Shown: one piece after another, positions 1 to 11,317 of the stretch
Layout: each line of letters opens with the position of its first letter
Numbering within the stretch: position 1 is the stretch's first letter
NCBI GenBank assembly: GCA_030737875.1
Contig: CM060912.1
Coordinates: forward strand, 260,510,231-260,574,230
Direction of reading: 5' to 3'
Origin: Allium sativum
Lineage: Eukaryota; Streptophyta; Magnoliopsida; Asparagales; Amaryllidaceae
Length of the DNA: 64,000 nt
Translations under genes and position numbers: made by a program
Notes under the pieces: model-generated
What the model saw: the letters and a program-made list of their open reading frames with translations, nothing else
Database searches by the model: none
Told to the model about the DNA's origin: nothing

Positions 1-831
1 AAAGTGCCACGTGGATCGGTCGACATGTATTTGCTGATGGGTCGGTCAGCACCCTTGCTGATTGGTCGGTCAACAATCTTCTTGGTAGATCGGAGGCGCC
101 AACTGCCAACTGGGTTGGTCATAAGTTCAACTACATGGGTCGGTCATGATTTGTTCCAGCAAAATAAAAGAAGACGTGTGCATTGTGTGGAGCGATTTAA
201 TCAACTTACAAGGTGCCACGTAATTATATATGAATCAGCATAAGGTTATATATATCCAAACTATGGATTGGCTGCAATTATTCCAAAGCATGGAGCGGAT
301 ATTCTACACGTGCTCATGGACCGACTTCAGTATATATATGGTCGATCTTGTTCAAACGTGCTAGCTAAACATTGTTAAAGTATGGGATAACTCAAGTTAT
401 GTGCAGTGCAAAATAATATGTCAACGACAGCTAGCAACTGTTTGGAGTTAGCTGCGGATTGAGCAGTATTATATAACACAAGTGGCAATCTTGCAATAGG
501 ATGGATCAGCTTTAAACTGAGAATGCATGGGTCGACATTTAGGTATAATGCCACGTGAGCTGGCGGTATATGTTTTATAATGTAAGTCGATGATGATTAT
601 TCAATTTTATAGGACGACATGCTCTTAGAACTGGGTCGGTTACTTTTAGATAACGCGGTGGCAAAATCGTAAATTCCATGGGTCAGCACTTATAATAATG
701 ATGGGTCGGTTGTCTTCTTATACTATTATGGGTCGGCTGGAATGAACCCAGTGGAATTTTCGTAATTAAGTTTACGGCTGACCCATACCCTCACACATAA
801 ATTTCAGCTTTGCCACTCTCCAAACTACACC

Positions 832-839
832 TATAAGTA
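832..839 (+). promoter_or_regulatory. TATA-like box in the E1 LTR
   Basis: Reads TATAAGTA; the other LTR copy has a better TATAAATA at 20698-20705. It lies about 500 bp before the LTR end and is followed by C/T-rich sequence, the expected layout for an LTR promoter starting the genomic RNA. Function is inferred from position only. Confidence 0.55.
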
Positions 840-1190
840 CCCCACTTCTCCACCATTCAACGGACCGATTTTTCTACCTCGAAAGGGCTGCTATTTTCAT
901 TTCTCCACCACTCAAAATCACTCCAACCTCCATTAATTCTCTCTCAAGCTTAGATTCAACACAAAATCATCATGGAACCAATGAAGATCATCTAAGTGTT
1001 CAAGTGATTGAAGATCTTCACAAAAACGATCACAGGTCAAGAGATCTCATTCATTCCTCCATGAATTCAAGTGAAATCAAGAGCCAAAAAGAGAGAAAAT
1101 AGAGGAGATCATTATAAAGAGTGAAATGAGTAAAAAGAGCGAAATCGTGTACTTTCTAAATTCTACAATGATAATGAAAATAGCTTTTAT

Positions 1191-1223
1191 AGTGGACGTA
1201 GGCCGATTCTAGGCCGAACCACT
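1191..1223 (+). promoter_or_regulatory. Conserved LTR hairpin, AGTGG...CCACT
   Basis: AGTGG (1191-1195) can pair with CCACT (1219-1223), and an inner GGCC (1201-1204) with GGCC (1212-1215). The same layout recurs at 21047-21075, 37644-37675, 62588-62619 and 55953-55985. It lies in the part of the LTR expected to be present in RNA, so a role in processing or reverse transcription is possible but not shown. Confidence 0.6.
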
Positions 1224-1341
1224 CTAAATTTTCGTGTTTTTACTTGCTTTTATATTTAGAGGCTCCATATTTTCATATCTTACTTTTGTGAAGTGCTTCT
1301 CAAACACCTTGGAGTGTTGTGATCAATTTTTGATTTCAACA

Positions 1342-1499
1342 GTTTTTGTGCTCACCATGGGGCCACGTTCACATTCTCAAGGTTAAGTGCTTTGCAGAGA
1401 TAGTGAAGTTTGAAGCCTGCTTCTACGATAAATTCTCCAAATCTAAGGTCCAGGCCAATTGACGAATTCTCTTCAAAGTTCAAAGCCTTGTCTGAGATA
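1342..1499 (+). other. E1 leader with degenerate primer-binding site
   Basis: Immediately after the LTR the sequence reads GTTTTTGTGCTCACC, which looks like a TGGTGC-type primer-binding site with one G lost; the complete Tat element has TGGTGCTTTCAC at 37777. The priming tRNA cannot be assigned by eye. The rest is leader to the likely gag start. Confidence 0.5.
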
Positions 1500-3217
1500 A
1501 TGGCAAAATCAAAGGAAGTTGCAAGTAAAACCGTTGGAGGGTCCGACAACGTGGCCAACGAAGCTATGCCACTTACCAACCGCTTTGAGATTGGACAAAG
1601 CTCGACAGGCGGAGCCGGAGTAACCAAGGATGAGTTAAACACCATTGTCGCCAATTTAAATCAACGCATGGAGACCTCCACTAAAACTTTGATGGATGCT
1701 GCATTGAGACCTCCACTAAAACTTTGATGGATGCTAATCAGGCTCTTACTGATAAGATGAATGCTATTTTGAATGCGCAAGCGAATCCTGCTCCTCCTCA
1801 AAAAGTTCAGTCAACCTTGAAGAGAACGCGAATTCGTCAGCCTCTGATCATCATCGTAATGATAACATGGAAGGGCTTGATGGCGGGGAAAGTGGCAAAG
1901 GCAACTTTGATGTCCAGGACTCAAAGTTGAAGACTAAGAGTCATTCCGATCGAAATATCCAAAGAGTTGTTAGTCCCGCCAAGGGAGCACCTCCCCATAG
2001 TGGAGGTAGAAAACCTAGATCCTCTAATTGCGATCGCTTGCCAAGATGAGCATCCGAAAAAGAGACCGAAGTCCGCTTTGCGGAACGACACAACTCGCAA
2101 GAGTATATCGCGGATATAATAAAGGAAATCATGAAAGATAGCATGGACCGCAATGATAGTGAGAGGGAATGAGACTTCTACCCTAGCAAAAATCCATTCG
2201 CAAAAAGATTCTCAAAGCAGAGTTCCCTAAAAAGTTTACTCATCCTACTCTGCCTCCATACAATGGGACTGCTGATCTGAATCATTTCCTGTACAAGTAT
2301 GAATGGCATATGAATGCATCCAAAGCTATAGACGAGATCAAATGCCTATACTTACCTTTCTATTTAGAAGGCGTGGCATCATTATGGTTCACGAAACTAC
2401 CGCCCAAATCTGTTGATCGGTTTCCTGGTTTGACCCTGAAATTCTTGGAGCAGTTTAGGCTACAAGCTACGAAGGCTAAGGATGTCATTTCTCTAACATC
2501 AATGGAACAAACCGAGGAGAGTCTGTTAAAGCTTTCCTAGGGAGATTCAACACTTCTTTGTCCGAGGTGGGGAATCCCGAGCCCCGCATGATATTAATGT
2601 CTTTAATCGGTGCCATAGATAACAAAAGCGAATTTGGTAGATGGATCAAAATGAAAGAGCCAAACACACTTGAGAAATTCTATAAAAAAGCAGAGGAGTA
2701 TATGAGAGTGGATGATGATCCTGTGCCTCTCCAAATTATTGTTGGTAAGAAACTTCTTGAAGCTCCCAAAAATTATGCTACTCAATATAATCAGAAGAAT
2801 CCCGGAAGTTAAAAGAGAGAAAACGACGGGAAAGATAATCGAGATGGCAATAAGACTCGCTTCTTTACACCCGCTGAATTCACCCCTCTAAATATTACTC
2901 CGGAAAACATTTTCTTCGCCTCCAAAGAGACAGAACACTATCCAGAACCACCACCGATGAATATTTCTAAGAGAGCTGCGAATTCTGGAAAATTCTGTCG
3001 ATTTCATAATCAACCTGGGCATGACACTAATGAATGCCGACACTTGAAGAACCTCATCGACGAACTGATCAGGAAAAACAGGTTGCAGCAGTATGTAAAG
3101 AATCTGCAAGCCTCAAATTCTGCTCCAGCGCTTCAGGGGCAAAGTGTACCCACAAATCAAACCGCTCTAAGTAATGAAACTCCAGCACGGGATAATACAA
3201 GGTCGATCATTAACTAA
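1500..3217 (+). pseudogene. gag: Broken Tat-type gag of E1
   Basis: Gag is the nucleocapsid/capsid polyprotein that packages the element's RNA. The likely start is the ATG at 1500 (MAKSKEVASK), matching the MAGKKSKELR start of the Tat gag at 37910. Fragments then appear in changing frames. The retrotransposon-gag core (FYLEGVASLWFTKLPPKS) is near 2365-2420, followed by a spacer with FGRWIKMKEP near 2635. A zinc-knuckle-like stretch, FCRFHNQPGHDTNECRHLK, is near 2992-3048. Reading frame changes around 1700, 1900 and 2540 and internal stops make it non-functional. It ends with RSIIN and a stop at 3215-3217, exactly where the Tat element reads LVINTIIGG before its protease, so pol was lost just after this point. 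Family assignment is firm; exact exon of each frame is not. Confidence 0.8.
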
Positions 3218-3828
3218 CTACCATTGATTGGCACTCCAGTTTCAACAACTCAGAATATGCCATCATCATCGCCACGACTTTATTTCACAATTTTATTTCA
3301 TGCTTTACTTCATGCTGTATTCAATGTTCATGTAAACAGTCTGTAATATTTTACAAACATTGTAGTAGACATTAGCTCTATGACTAAGAGCATATCTGCT
3401 TGAACATATCTCTTGCTTGCAAAAAAGTTTATCAAATCAAAATTTGCTTAAAGATGGTTTCAAATTGCAGGCTATCTGACGAGCGCTTGCTCCTTTGAAG
3501 TACGACAGGACATCACGACCCCAACAACACAAGTTCAAATACCGAGTGCTTTACACATCAATATGCACAAACGCAAAGATAAAAAGCACCGCTTTGAAAA
3601 GTGAATGGAAAGAGACATTAAAAGTCAAACGAGGAACATGCGCCGCAAAGTGCGTGCAAGGGCCGTAAATTTCACTATGGAACTTCCCCGAGGAAGAGGT
3701 CCAAAGCTTTAGTTCCTTAACTAAGATAGTTTGCCAAGTCAAGCGTTCTATGAAGGAATTAGGGTCTGCCCCGTGGAACAATCCAACCACATAAAATCTT
3801 CCTAAGTGAAGCATCTTTCCCTAGTGCA

Positions 3829-4098
3829 AATATAAGACCTCCCCTAGCGGGCGCACTAAATATAAGACCTCATATAGCAGGGGCACTAAATATAAGACCT
3901 CCCCTAGCAGGGCACTAAATACAAGACCCCCCGTAGCGGGGGCACTAAATACAAGACCTCCCCTAGCGGGGGCACTATATATAAGACCTCCCCTAGCGGA
4001 GGCACCAAATAAAAGTCCTCCCCCATCGGGGGAGCAAAATATAAGTCCTCCCCAAGCGGAGGCCTCAAATCCAAAGACCTCCCCAAGCGGCGGCGCTG
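3829..4098 (+). repeat. 30-bp tandem array, about nine copies
   Basis: Units start with AAATATAAGACCTCCCC and continue TAGCGGGGGCACT. They run back to back with no spacers and with scattered substitutions and 1-bp indels. Each unit contains a small CCCC...GGGG inverted repeat. Open frames on the minus strand across the array arise because the unit length is a multiple of three. Not a CRISPR array. Confidence 0.9.
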
Positions 4099-5315
4099 AA
4101 TTCAAGTTCAAAATTCTGAATCCAACTAAGCTACTGCAACCAACCTAAAAATAGACAATCAGCAAATTCTTATTTCCCTGGCAAATTTGTGACAAATTCA
4201 GGAATGCCAAAATAAGTGCACGCTTGATTAAAGACATATTGAGTTAGCATAGAATGACATCTTTCCGGAAAATTGTCAAGGGGACAAGGAATAAACAAAG
4301 ACTGATTCGTTTTCAATCCAAAAGCTGCAATAGCTCTAGACTTAGAAATTCAAATCGAAGCTCCAATTTGAACAGGTACACGTTTCATAAAATATTAACC
4401 GTCTTACATAATTATATAAGTCATTGAAAGACGATGCTTGGAATCTATAGTCGGTATGTGCCGGTTAGTCGGTTTCAAACGTCGCCGCGAATTTAGATCA
4501 GAATGTTGTATCTACACAGGCAATATTCGATGACTTATAAGTCATCAGACAAAACGATTCTATGTAGATACGTCGTTCAGTTCAAGTCATAAAATTTGCC
4601 ATAGTTAATTTTTAATGGTTAACTAATCTATTATTGATATGGGCAATCGATAGCAAAATATTGGCCCATAAAAACATGTGATGTTTTTGTTATAGAACAA
4701 GGCGTAGCACTGAAAAAACATGTTTGGGTTCAAGTCATTGATTGCCTTCAAAAGATGCGCTTTTCTTCAAAAGAGGTCCAGTGTCCAAGAAAATGTTCAA
4801 AAGAATCAGTCCAGCATGGAATGGACGTAGCCGATCCGTCAAGGTCATGCACGTCCGATCTATTATGGATCTTGTCTGTTTCACACTGAAGCCGCGACCA
4901 AAATTGAAGTGTTTGCATACTTATGCCACATCAACAAGCAATAAATTTTAAATCCAAATATGAAGTACCTACCAATGCAAAAATCCTTGCTGCAACATCG
5001 AGTTGCGAGCATTTTAAAGATAAATTCGAGACCATGCTTTCAAAGTCTAAGCAAATAAAGTTGAGATTTGGTTTCAATTGCAAAACATTGAGATCGACCA
5101 TGCAGCTAAATCCCAAAATCCAACTAGGATTATAAAAGTCTAACCTCCGATTCAACAGTTGAAAAGCCAGTGACCAGGGAACTGATCCTCCAGAATTAAC
5201 CCGTATATGATCCATTATCGGAAAAATCTTCCAATTCGATACACAAGAAAGTGTCTGATACATACCTGTATATTAAAAATGTATGTTACAATCCAAAGTA
5301 TAGTACAAACTCAAC

Positions 5316-5351
5316 CCCCCCTCCCCCCCCCAACACACACATATATATATA

Positions 5352-5407
<56 letters not shown>
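5316..5407. repeat. Compound microsatellite (C)n-(CA)n-(TA)n-(GA)n
   Basis: C-rich run followed by CACACA, a long TA run broken once by TTTA, then an uninterrupted GA run. Simple low-complexity sequence within the E1 internal region; the open frame crossing it is an artefact. Confidence 0.95.
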
Positions 5408-5469
5408 ATCTATCAATGTATTGCAGTCATTTTGAAGTTTATATTTTTCACAAGCAAAAAATATAAATT

Positions 5470-5481
5470 TCGAGAGGCAAA
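5470..5481 (+). other. Polypurine tract of E1
   Basis: TCGAGAGGCAAA directly precedes TGTTAACTCC. The complete Tat element has GAGGAGGCAAAA before its 3' LTR TGTTGGC (62037), so the two tracts match in composition and placement. This sets the start of the E1 3' LTR at 5482. Confidence 0.7.
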
Positions 5482-6869
5482 TGTTAACTCCGTTATAAAA
5501 CGTGGTCTCAAAATCATGTTTTATTGCACATAAGAGTAATAGATCATTTATAATTACAAAGACATGGACCAGATGATGTTTTAATATGGGTCGGGCGTAA
5601 ATTATATGATGGATCGGGCATGAATTTTATATGGATCAGATATAAAATGGTAGCATGGATCAGTCAGTTATCAGCTGATGGATCAGGCGCCTTCACTGAT
5701 GATGGATCGGTCATAAACTTTGCTGATGGATCGGTTGGTCACTCGCTAACTATGGGTCGGTCAGAAGTTCTGCATTTGGATCGGACGACTTATATATTTA
5801 ACGGTTCCAATCTTGTAATAATATGGACTGATACCATATATAAAACCATACTTATGCAAACTTGCTACTCGAAACATGAAGTATATGACGTGGCTCACTA
5901 TATTTCATGACATACAAAGGAGCTTGCATACGAGAGAGATGTTGAATCGTGCACAAACTTAGTTGTATGAAGTATAAGCCTCAGACACATATGTGGACCA
6001 TTTCAAATCATGATACACGCATTGCACTATTTACATATAATGAAATGTAAGTGTAGTAGTATCAGCATGTGTTGTCCGCATATACAAAATATAACATGAT
6101 GGCAGAAATATAATTATATGGCTCAGTCACAAAACATAAGCATGGATCGTCCATTTTAAAGTGCCATGTGGATCGATCGACACGTATTTGTTAATGGGTT
6201 GGTCAACACCCTTGCTGATGGGTTGGTCAACACTCTTCTTGATGGATCGGAGGCGCCAACTGCTGACTAGGTCGGTCACAAGTTCAACTACATGGGTCGG
6301 TCATGAATTGTTCCAGTAAAATAAAAGAAGATGTATGCATGGTGTGGAGCAATTTAATCAACTTACAAAGTGCCACGTAACTTATATATGAATCAGCATA
6401 ATGTTATATATATATATATATATATCCAAACTATGGATTGATTACAATTATTCCAAAGCATGGAGCAGATATTCTACACGTGTTCATGGATCGGCTTCAG
6501 TATATATATGGTCGGTCTTGTTCAAACGTGCTAGCTAAACATTGTTAAAGTATGGGACATATGTTATGTGCGGTGCAAAATAATATTTCAACGACAGCTA
6601 GCAACTGTTTGGAGTTAGTTGCGGATTGAGCAGTATTATATAACACAAGTGGCAATCTGGTAATAAGATGGATCGGCCTTAAACTGAGAATGCATGGGTC
6701 GGCATTTAGTTATAATGCCACGTGGGCCGGCGGTATATGTTTTATAATGTAAGTCAGTGATAATGATTCAATTTTATGGGACGATATGCTCTTCAAACTG
6801 GGTTAGCCACATTTAGATAATGCGGTGGCAAAATCGTAAATTCCATGGGTCGGCACTTATGTCTTCTTA
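5482..6869 (+). repeat. 3' LTR of E1, first part
   Basis: Begins TGTT after the purine tract. From about 6158 it follows the left LTR from position 1, with small indels such as an extra TA run near 6405 and loss of about 17 bp near 6861. It stops abruptly after GTCTTCTTA at 6869 where the Helitron begins. The missing remainder is at 20584-21197. Confidence 0.85.
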
Positions 6870-7824
6870 ACTATTACTTATACTGGAAAGCAGAAATCAA
6901 ACAATTTAGGTAGCGACATATGTCCCTCTTTTTAAGTTGCGCACTTCTTCCTTCTGCAATTGTTATCAACCATATTCTTCCACCGCAAACCGTCAACCCT
7001 ACTTCACCAAACTCCACAGTTCGATTCTCGATAAAAATTCTTTCCTTCTTCCCAAACCACTCTCGCCTCCTTACGTTATCAGTATAACCAATTTTCCCCT
7101 CTTTTTAAACAATCAAAGGGATACAGCCTTCGATTCATTATCGGTTATTCGTCAATCATCTAATTTTCAAAACCCTAACTAAACGGTCATCTTTGTCTTT
7201 GAATTTCTCATATCCTTTTCCAACCCATTAACACTAAAAGCATTAATCCCTCTACTTATCATTCTCCGCTTTCTGAAGAAGCCTGAAACCTTCACTCATG
7301 TAATCTTCAATCTTCCATTCATAACCCGGTAAACTTCCACTATATTTTGTTGGCGATTAACTTGAAGAAAGAGGGTATTTGATATTTTGTTGATTGTTAG
7401 GCTTCTTATATTTCAGGTATGACAATTTGACATTTTCCATTTGTCGTTTTAGGTTTTCATGTGTTTTGATTAAAGTTTTACACGTACAATTATACTTAAC
7501 TGATGGTTGTTATCCATATGCAGATTGAATCCCTCTTCAAAATTCGCTATATTAACGGATATGCAAAACATACGCCGTCGGATCATGTCGCTAGGGTGAG
7601 TTCTTATTCTATGGTTGTTTTACCTATTTTTATTTCTATTAAAGCTTCGTATGTATGATTTCCTTTTCTGTTAAGAAAATATTGATATAGTTTGTACATA
7701 GGGGGGTTGTTATTATTTATTAGCATATGATTATATGCATTATTGTGCAATGTTTATTTGCAGAGACCACTGGGTCAACTATAACGTGCACCCATTTATT
7801 CTTTTAGTAGGCCAGATTTGAAAT
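6870..7824 (+). other. 5' part of the Helitron, no supported gene
   Basis: After the terminus the sequence is C/T-rich (6920-7330), resembling the untranslated start of a plant gene, then becomes T-rich with several possible splice signals. The frame at 6937-7182 (81 codons) has no recognisable domain and I do not call it. This could be a captured promoter/5' UTR, but nothing identifies the donor gene. Confidence 0.4.
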
Positions 7825-8133
7825 AAAATAACTCAAACATACCACTTTTGAACGTTATTATACAAATAGGCTTCTTTCGACCAACTCAGTGTTGACTGGT
7901 ATAACTCTCAAGAAGATTTTTTAAAAGTCACCCACTGGCGATTTCTCAAAATTCACCATAAGGATTGTAAGTTTAAACAAATTGGCAAAATTTTAACCTG
8001 TACGAGCGTTTTTTTTCAAAGACTGCCTCAAGGATTGTACCCAGTCAGTGCTGAGTTTGCCAAAAGGCCTATTTATGTAATAACTTTCAAAAGTGGTGTA
8101 TTGCAGGATTTTTTTTTATAGTTCGTTATTTAA
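7825..8133. mobile_element. Foldback MITE-like inverted repeat
   Basis: The left arm (about 7825-7905) contains ACCACTTTTGAACGTTATTA and AAATAGGC, then CAACTCAGTGTTGACTGG. The right arm (about 8036-8133) contains the reverse complements CCAGTCAGTGCTGAG, GCCTATTTATG and TAATAACTTTCAAAAGTGGT. The arms are imperfect but match in order over about 80 bp, with about 130 bp between. No protein. Exact ends and TSD are not clear. Confidence 0.7.
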
Positions 8134-8420
8134 AGTTGGTTCTCGAACCCGAACAGTCCATGCGCGATTTATCGTATTACGTATATTTGTCAACTATTTG
8201 TTTTTGGTTTTAAATTTATGCTATGGTAAATATGGGTTATGTTGACCACCTTGATCACCATGTTGCCATATTAACCAATTTTCAAAAAACAAAAATAAAT
8301 AAATACGGGTTATCTTACAATTTTGGACTTAAGGAATCAATTTTTTCATAATAAGGAATTAATTAGGTTAATTGTAGTATATAGAAACAAATTAGTTGGT
8401 CGCTCTTTGTTTTTAATTCA

Positions 8421-9755
8421 CAAATACCATGTATTGTATGTTTTATTTTAACAACGCTAATATTAATTTTTGTGTGGAAATTTATATTTACATCAACGAG
8501 GAAATAAAACTATGCTGCAAAATATTTTCATTTAACACATTTCAGTTATACATATGAAATATGAAAACCATTTCAAAGATTGTTGGATCTAGCCAAGCGG
8601 CCAACTGATTGGATAATGCATTGGAAATAGATAAAAAATATACTTTGCATATGCTTAAACCCCTAACACGAAAAGGTAAAACAATATTTCAAACTTGATG
8701 TTATTTCATGACATAACAATATGCATGATATACATTCTTTTTCCAACACGTTATACATAAAATATTTTTGTTTTATGCAGCACTGTATGTTACATGTAAT
8801 TTTTATAAATACCATTTACTGTATGTTTTATTTTAACAAAGCTTTTATTAATTTATGTGTCGAAATTTGTGTTTATATCAACGAGGAAACAAAACTTTGC
8901 TGCAAAATATATTCATTTAAAACATTTCAATTATTCATATGAAATATGAAAATCATTTCAAAGATTGTTGGATCTAGCCAAGCGGCCAATTGATTGGATA
9001 TTGCATTGGAAATAGATAAAAATTATACTGTGCATATGCTCAATCCCTGACATGAAAAGGTAAAACAATATTTCACACTTGATGTTATTTCATTACTTAG
9101 CAATATACATGATATACGTTCTTTTTCCAACATGTTATGCATAAATATTTTCGTTTTATGCAGCACTGTATATTACATGTAATTTTTTAACAGAAATGCT
9201 GTTTCAACCGGTGTATTTTCAACCGGGATCTTGCGGAAGTAATACAAACCGCACGATATTTCAGCACCCACCTAAATTTCGCTTTGCAATTACTGTTATG
9301 CCCCTCCAATATTCCTTTGTTTTCACTGCCGCACGTTCTCACCGGGTTTGAAGCCGGTCGGTGTAGTAACATCCATTTTTTAAATACTATTTATTGTATG
9401 TTTTATTTTAACAAAGCTTTTATTAATTTTTGTGTGGAAATTTATATTTATATCAACGAGGAAATATAACTATGCTGCCAAATATTTTCATTTGACACTT
9501 CAGTTATACATATGAAATGAAAACCATTTAAAACATTGTTGGATCTAGCCAAGCGGCCAATTGATTGGATAACGCATTGGAAATAGATAAAAATTATACT
9601 GTGCATATGCTCAAATCCTTGACATGAAAAGGCAAAACAATATTTCACGTCTTGATGTTATTTCATTACATATCAATATACATGATATACAATCTTTTTC
9701 CAACATGTTATACATAAATATTTTTGTTTTATGCAACTCTGTATATAAGATGTAA
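8421..9755 (+). repeat. Three tandem copies of an about 385-bp AT-rich unit
   Basis: Copies start near 8421, 8806 and 9381. Landmarks repeat in order: ATTGTATGTTTTATTTTAAC, ATCAACGAGGAAA, GGATCTAGCCAAGCGGCC, GATATAC, TTTTTCCAAC and TTTTATGCA. Copies one and two abut directly; a 184-bp insertion separates two and three. A more diverged copy is at about 10040-10490. Small open frames inside the copies are not genes. Confidence 0.9.
9191..9374. mobile_element. 184-bp insertion with perfect 9-bp TSD
   Basis: The block between repeat copies two and three is flanked by ATTTTTTAA at 9182-9190 and at 9375-9383. A 9-bp TSD is typical of Mutator-like elements. The insert is GC-richer than its surroundings and non-coding. 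Clear terminal inverted repeats are not visible, so a non-TIR MULE derivative is only one option. Because the TSD is A/T-only, chance similarity in the repeat junction is possible. Confidence 0.55.
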
Positions 9756-10039
9756 ATTTTTGTCATAGATATTGAGATGTTTTGTAACTTTACACAAAAT
9801 TTTCCCTTTTATGGACATCAGACTGCATCACAAAATTATATCTGACAGATGTATCAACATGACATATATTTGTAGTATGTAGATCTACAAAAATTCATGC
9901 AATATATAATCCGTGCATGTTGTACAGTTAATAATATTTCATTTTATTTCTTTTTGGCTTAAGTTTTCTTATATAATTAGGATATATTGCTTATATTTAA
10001 AGCACAAGGCAGCACATTAAAAAAAAAAAAAAAATCCAA

Positions 10040-10740
10040 TTTTCATTCAAACCATGCTAATAAAGGACAAGTACTATTTTCCATGCAAAACTTCCATTAA
10101 TTTTTACATGTGATCTTTATTTAAACGAACTTGAAAATAATTTGCTAATACATTATATTTTCATTTAACACACTTTACTAATTTGGTAAAATACGAAAAT
10201 ATTCATTTGTTTTGTTAAAAAAATTACATGTAAACGGGTCAAAGCAAGAAAAATTGGCCAATTGGTTTGGGATGTGATGAACATAAGCAACAAATATAAA
10301 ATACATGTATTTAACTCCTTTGACTTAAAAGTTAAATATTCATTTTACATTGCATAGCGTAATTTGTTCCTTTGTATAGCTTAACATATGTTTCCTTATC
10401 GACATGTTAAATATATTTTTACAGGAAATCGTTTGTCTTATATAGCACCAACAATTATACATGTTAAATTTTATCAATGGATTTTAAGAAGGTTTGTATG
10501 TTGATATGAAAATTTTGCTATATCTACGTCGTAACATGATTTTAACAACGATATCTACATGTAATATATGTACAATAGGTGCTTCTGCAAATATTTGTTC
10601 AATATAATTTCTATTCTATGTTTCTCACCTTCAAATTTTATGTTTTTATAAGTTTTGGCAAATAACTTATCATCATCATTTTTTTTTCCTTACAAATTAA
10701 GATGTATTACTTTTGAAGAAATTTTTTGAACATTAAATAC
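10040..10740 (+). repeat. Diverged fourth copy of the Helitron-internal repeat
   Basis: The order of landmarks matches the three upstream copies: TTTTCATTTAACACA, AATTGGCCAATTGG, then TTGACTTAAAAG and ATCGACATGTTA. Similarity appears to extend past the 385-bp unit: both 9756-10000 and 10490-10740 contain TCTACA...ATGCAATATA-like and TTTTTATAAG-like stretches in the same order. This suggests an older, longer duplication of about 660 bp. Confidence 0.5.
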
Positions 10741-10931
10741 CTATGGATAAATTAATTTAAAAACCATCATTCAGATCAGGTTCGAAGTTCTAACCATAAA
10801 AATTAACTAGCTAACCATCCAAATGGTACTCTATCTTAGGTAAGCAAATTATTTCTGTGTATCTTCCATGGAAAGTTGGATGTAATAAATGGTATAGTCA
10901 AACATTACGTACCTAACATCTGCATTAATCT

Positions 10932-11031
10932 GTATGTATGTGTGTGTATGCGTCTATATATATATATATATAGAATAGATATATGTAGAGAGAGAGAGAA
11001 AGAGACACGCACACACACACACACACAGTGT
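10932..11031. repeat. Microsatellite cluster (TG, TA, GA, CA)
   Basis: TGTGTGTATG, a TA run, a GA run and a CA run follow one another. Low-complexity DNA just left of the Copia-type mini-element; no gene in 10741-11043. Confidence 0.9.
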
Positions 11032-11043
11032 GCACCTCCAAGG

Positions 11044-11267
11044 TGTTAGAATTCAGATCTAGAGAGAAGAGAGAGATAAACAGTAAACAATAAAGAAACT
11101 ACATTTTAATAGATTTGCTGATTGCTATTACAAAATAAGATAATTGATTGACTGAATACAATACTAAATCATATATTTATAGGCTACATTTACTCTCTAG
11201 AATATTCCTAGCATATCTTTATTCTGGAGCATATTTCCAAGCATATATCTTGGCATATTCTCTAACA
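11044..11267 (-). repeat. 3' LTR of the Copia-type mini-element
   Basis: 224 bp, closely similar to 12445-12668. It is the 3' LTR in element orientation and is preceded on that strand by the polypurine tract at 11268-11280. A minus-strand TATAAATATA lies at about 11171-11181. Confidence 0.92.
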
Positions 11268-11317
11268 TCCCCCCTCAAACTCACGATGCGGAGAATCGTG
11301 AGTTTGCCAAATAGAAG

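Larger units (their letters stand above)
1..1341 (+). repeat. 5' LTR of E1, 3' portion
   Basis: Position 1 corresponds to about 6158 in the 3' LTR, so roughly 680 bp of this LTR lie left of the window. It ends in CAACA at 1341, where similarity to the other copy also stops (21197). It contains many copies of a short TGGGTCGGT motif, a TATA-like box at 832-839 and a hairpin at 1191-1223. Non-coding; the small open frame at 4-243 is not a gene. Confidence 0.88.
3218..5481 (+). other. Non-coding 3' part of E1 internal region
   Basis: No protease, RT, RNase H or integrase similarity is visible in any frame. It holds the 30-bp array (3829-4098), AT-rich sequence, a microsatellite (5316-5407) and, at its end, the polypurine tract before the 3' LTR. 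It probably represents the pol-deleted 3' untranslated part of a larger ancestor. Confidence 0.7.

Noticed and set aside
3829..4098. CRISPR-like regular repeats
   Set aside because: Units are contiguous with no spacers, and this is plant nuclear DNA.
6870..6876. ACTATTA on both sides of the Helitron as a 7-bp TSD (also 20585-20591)
   Set aside because: The intact left LTR has CTTCTTA directly joined to TACTATTA, so the left ACTATTA is the Helitron's own 5' end and the match is coincidental.
8590..8615. tRNA gene at GGATCTAGCCAAGCGGCC
   Set aside because: Only an A-box-like match with a weak B-box-like site; no cloverleaf could be drawn, and the motif is part of a repeated AT-rich unit.
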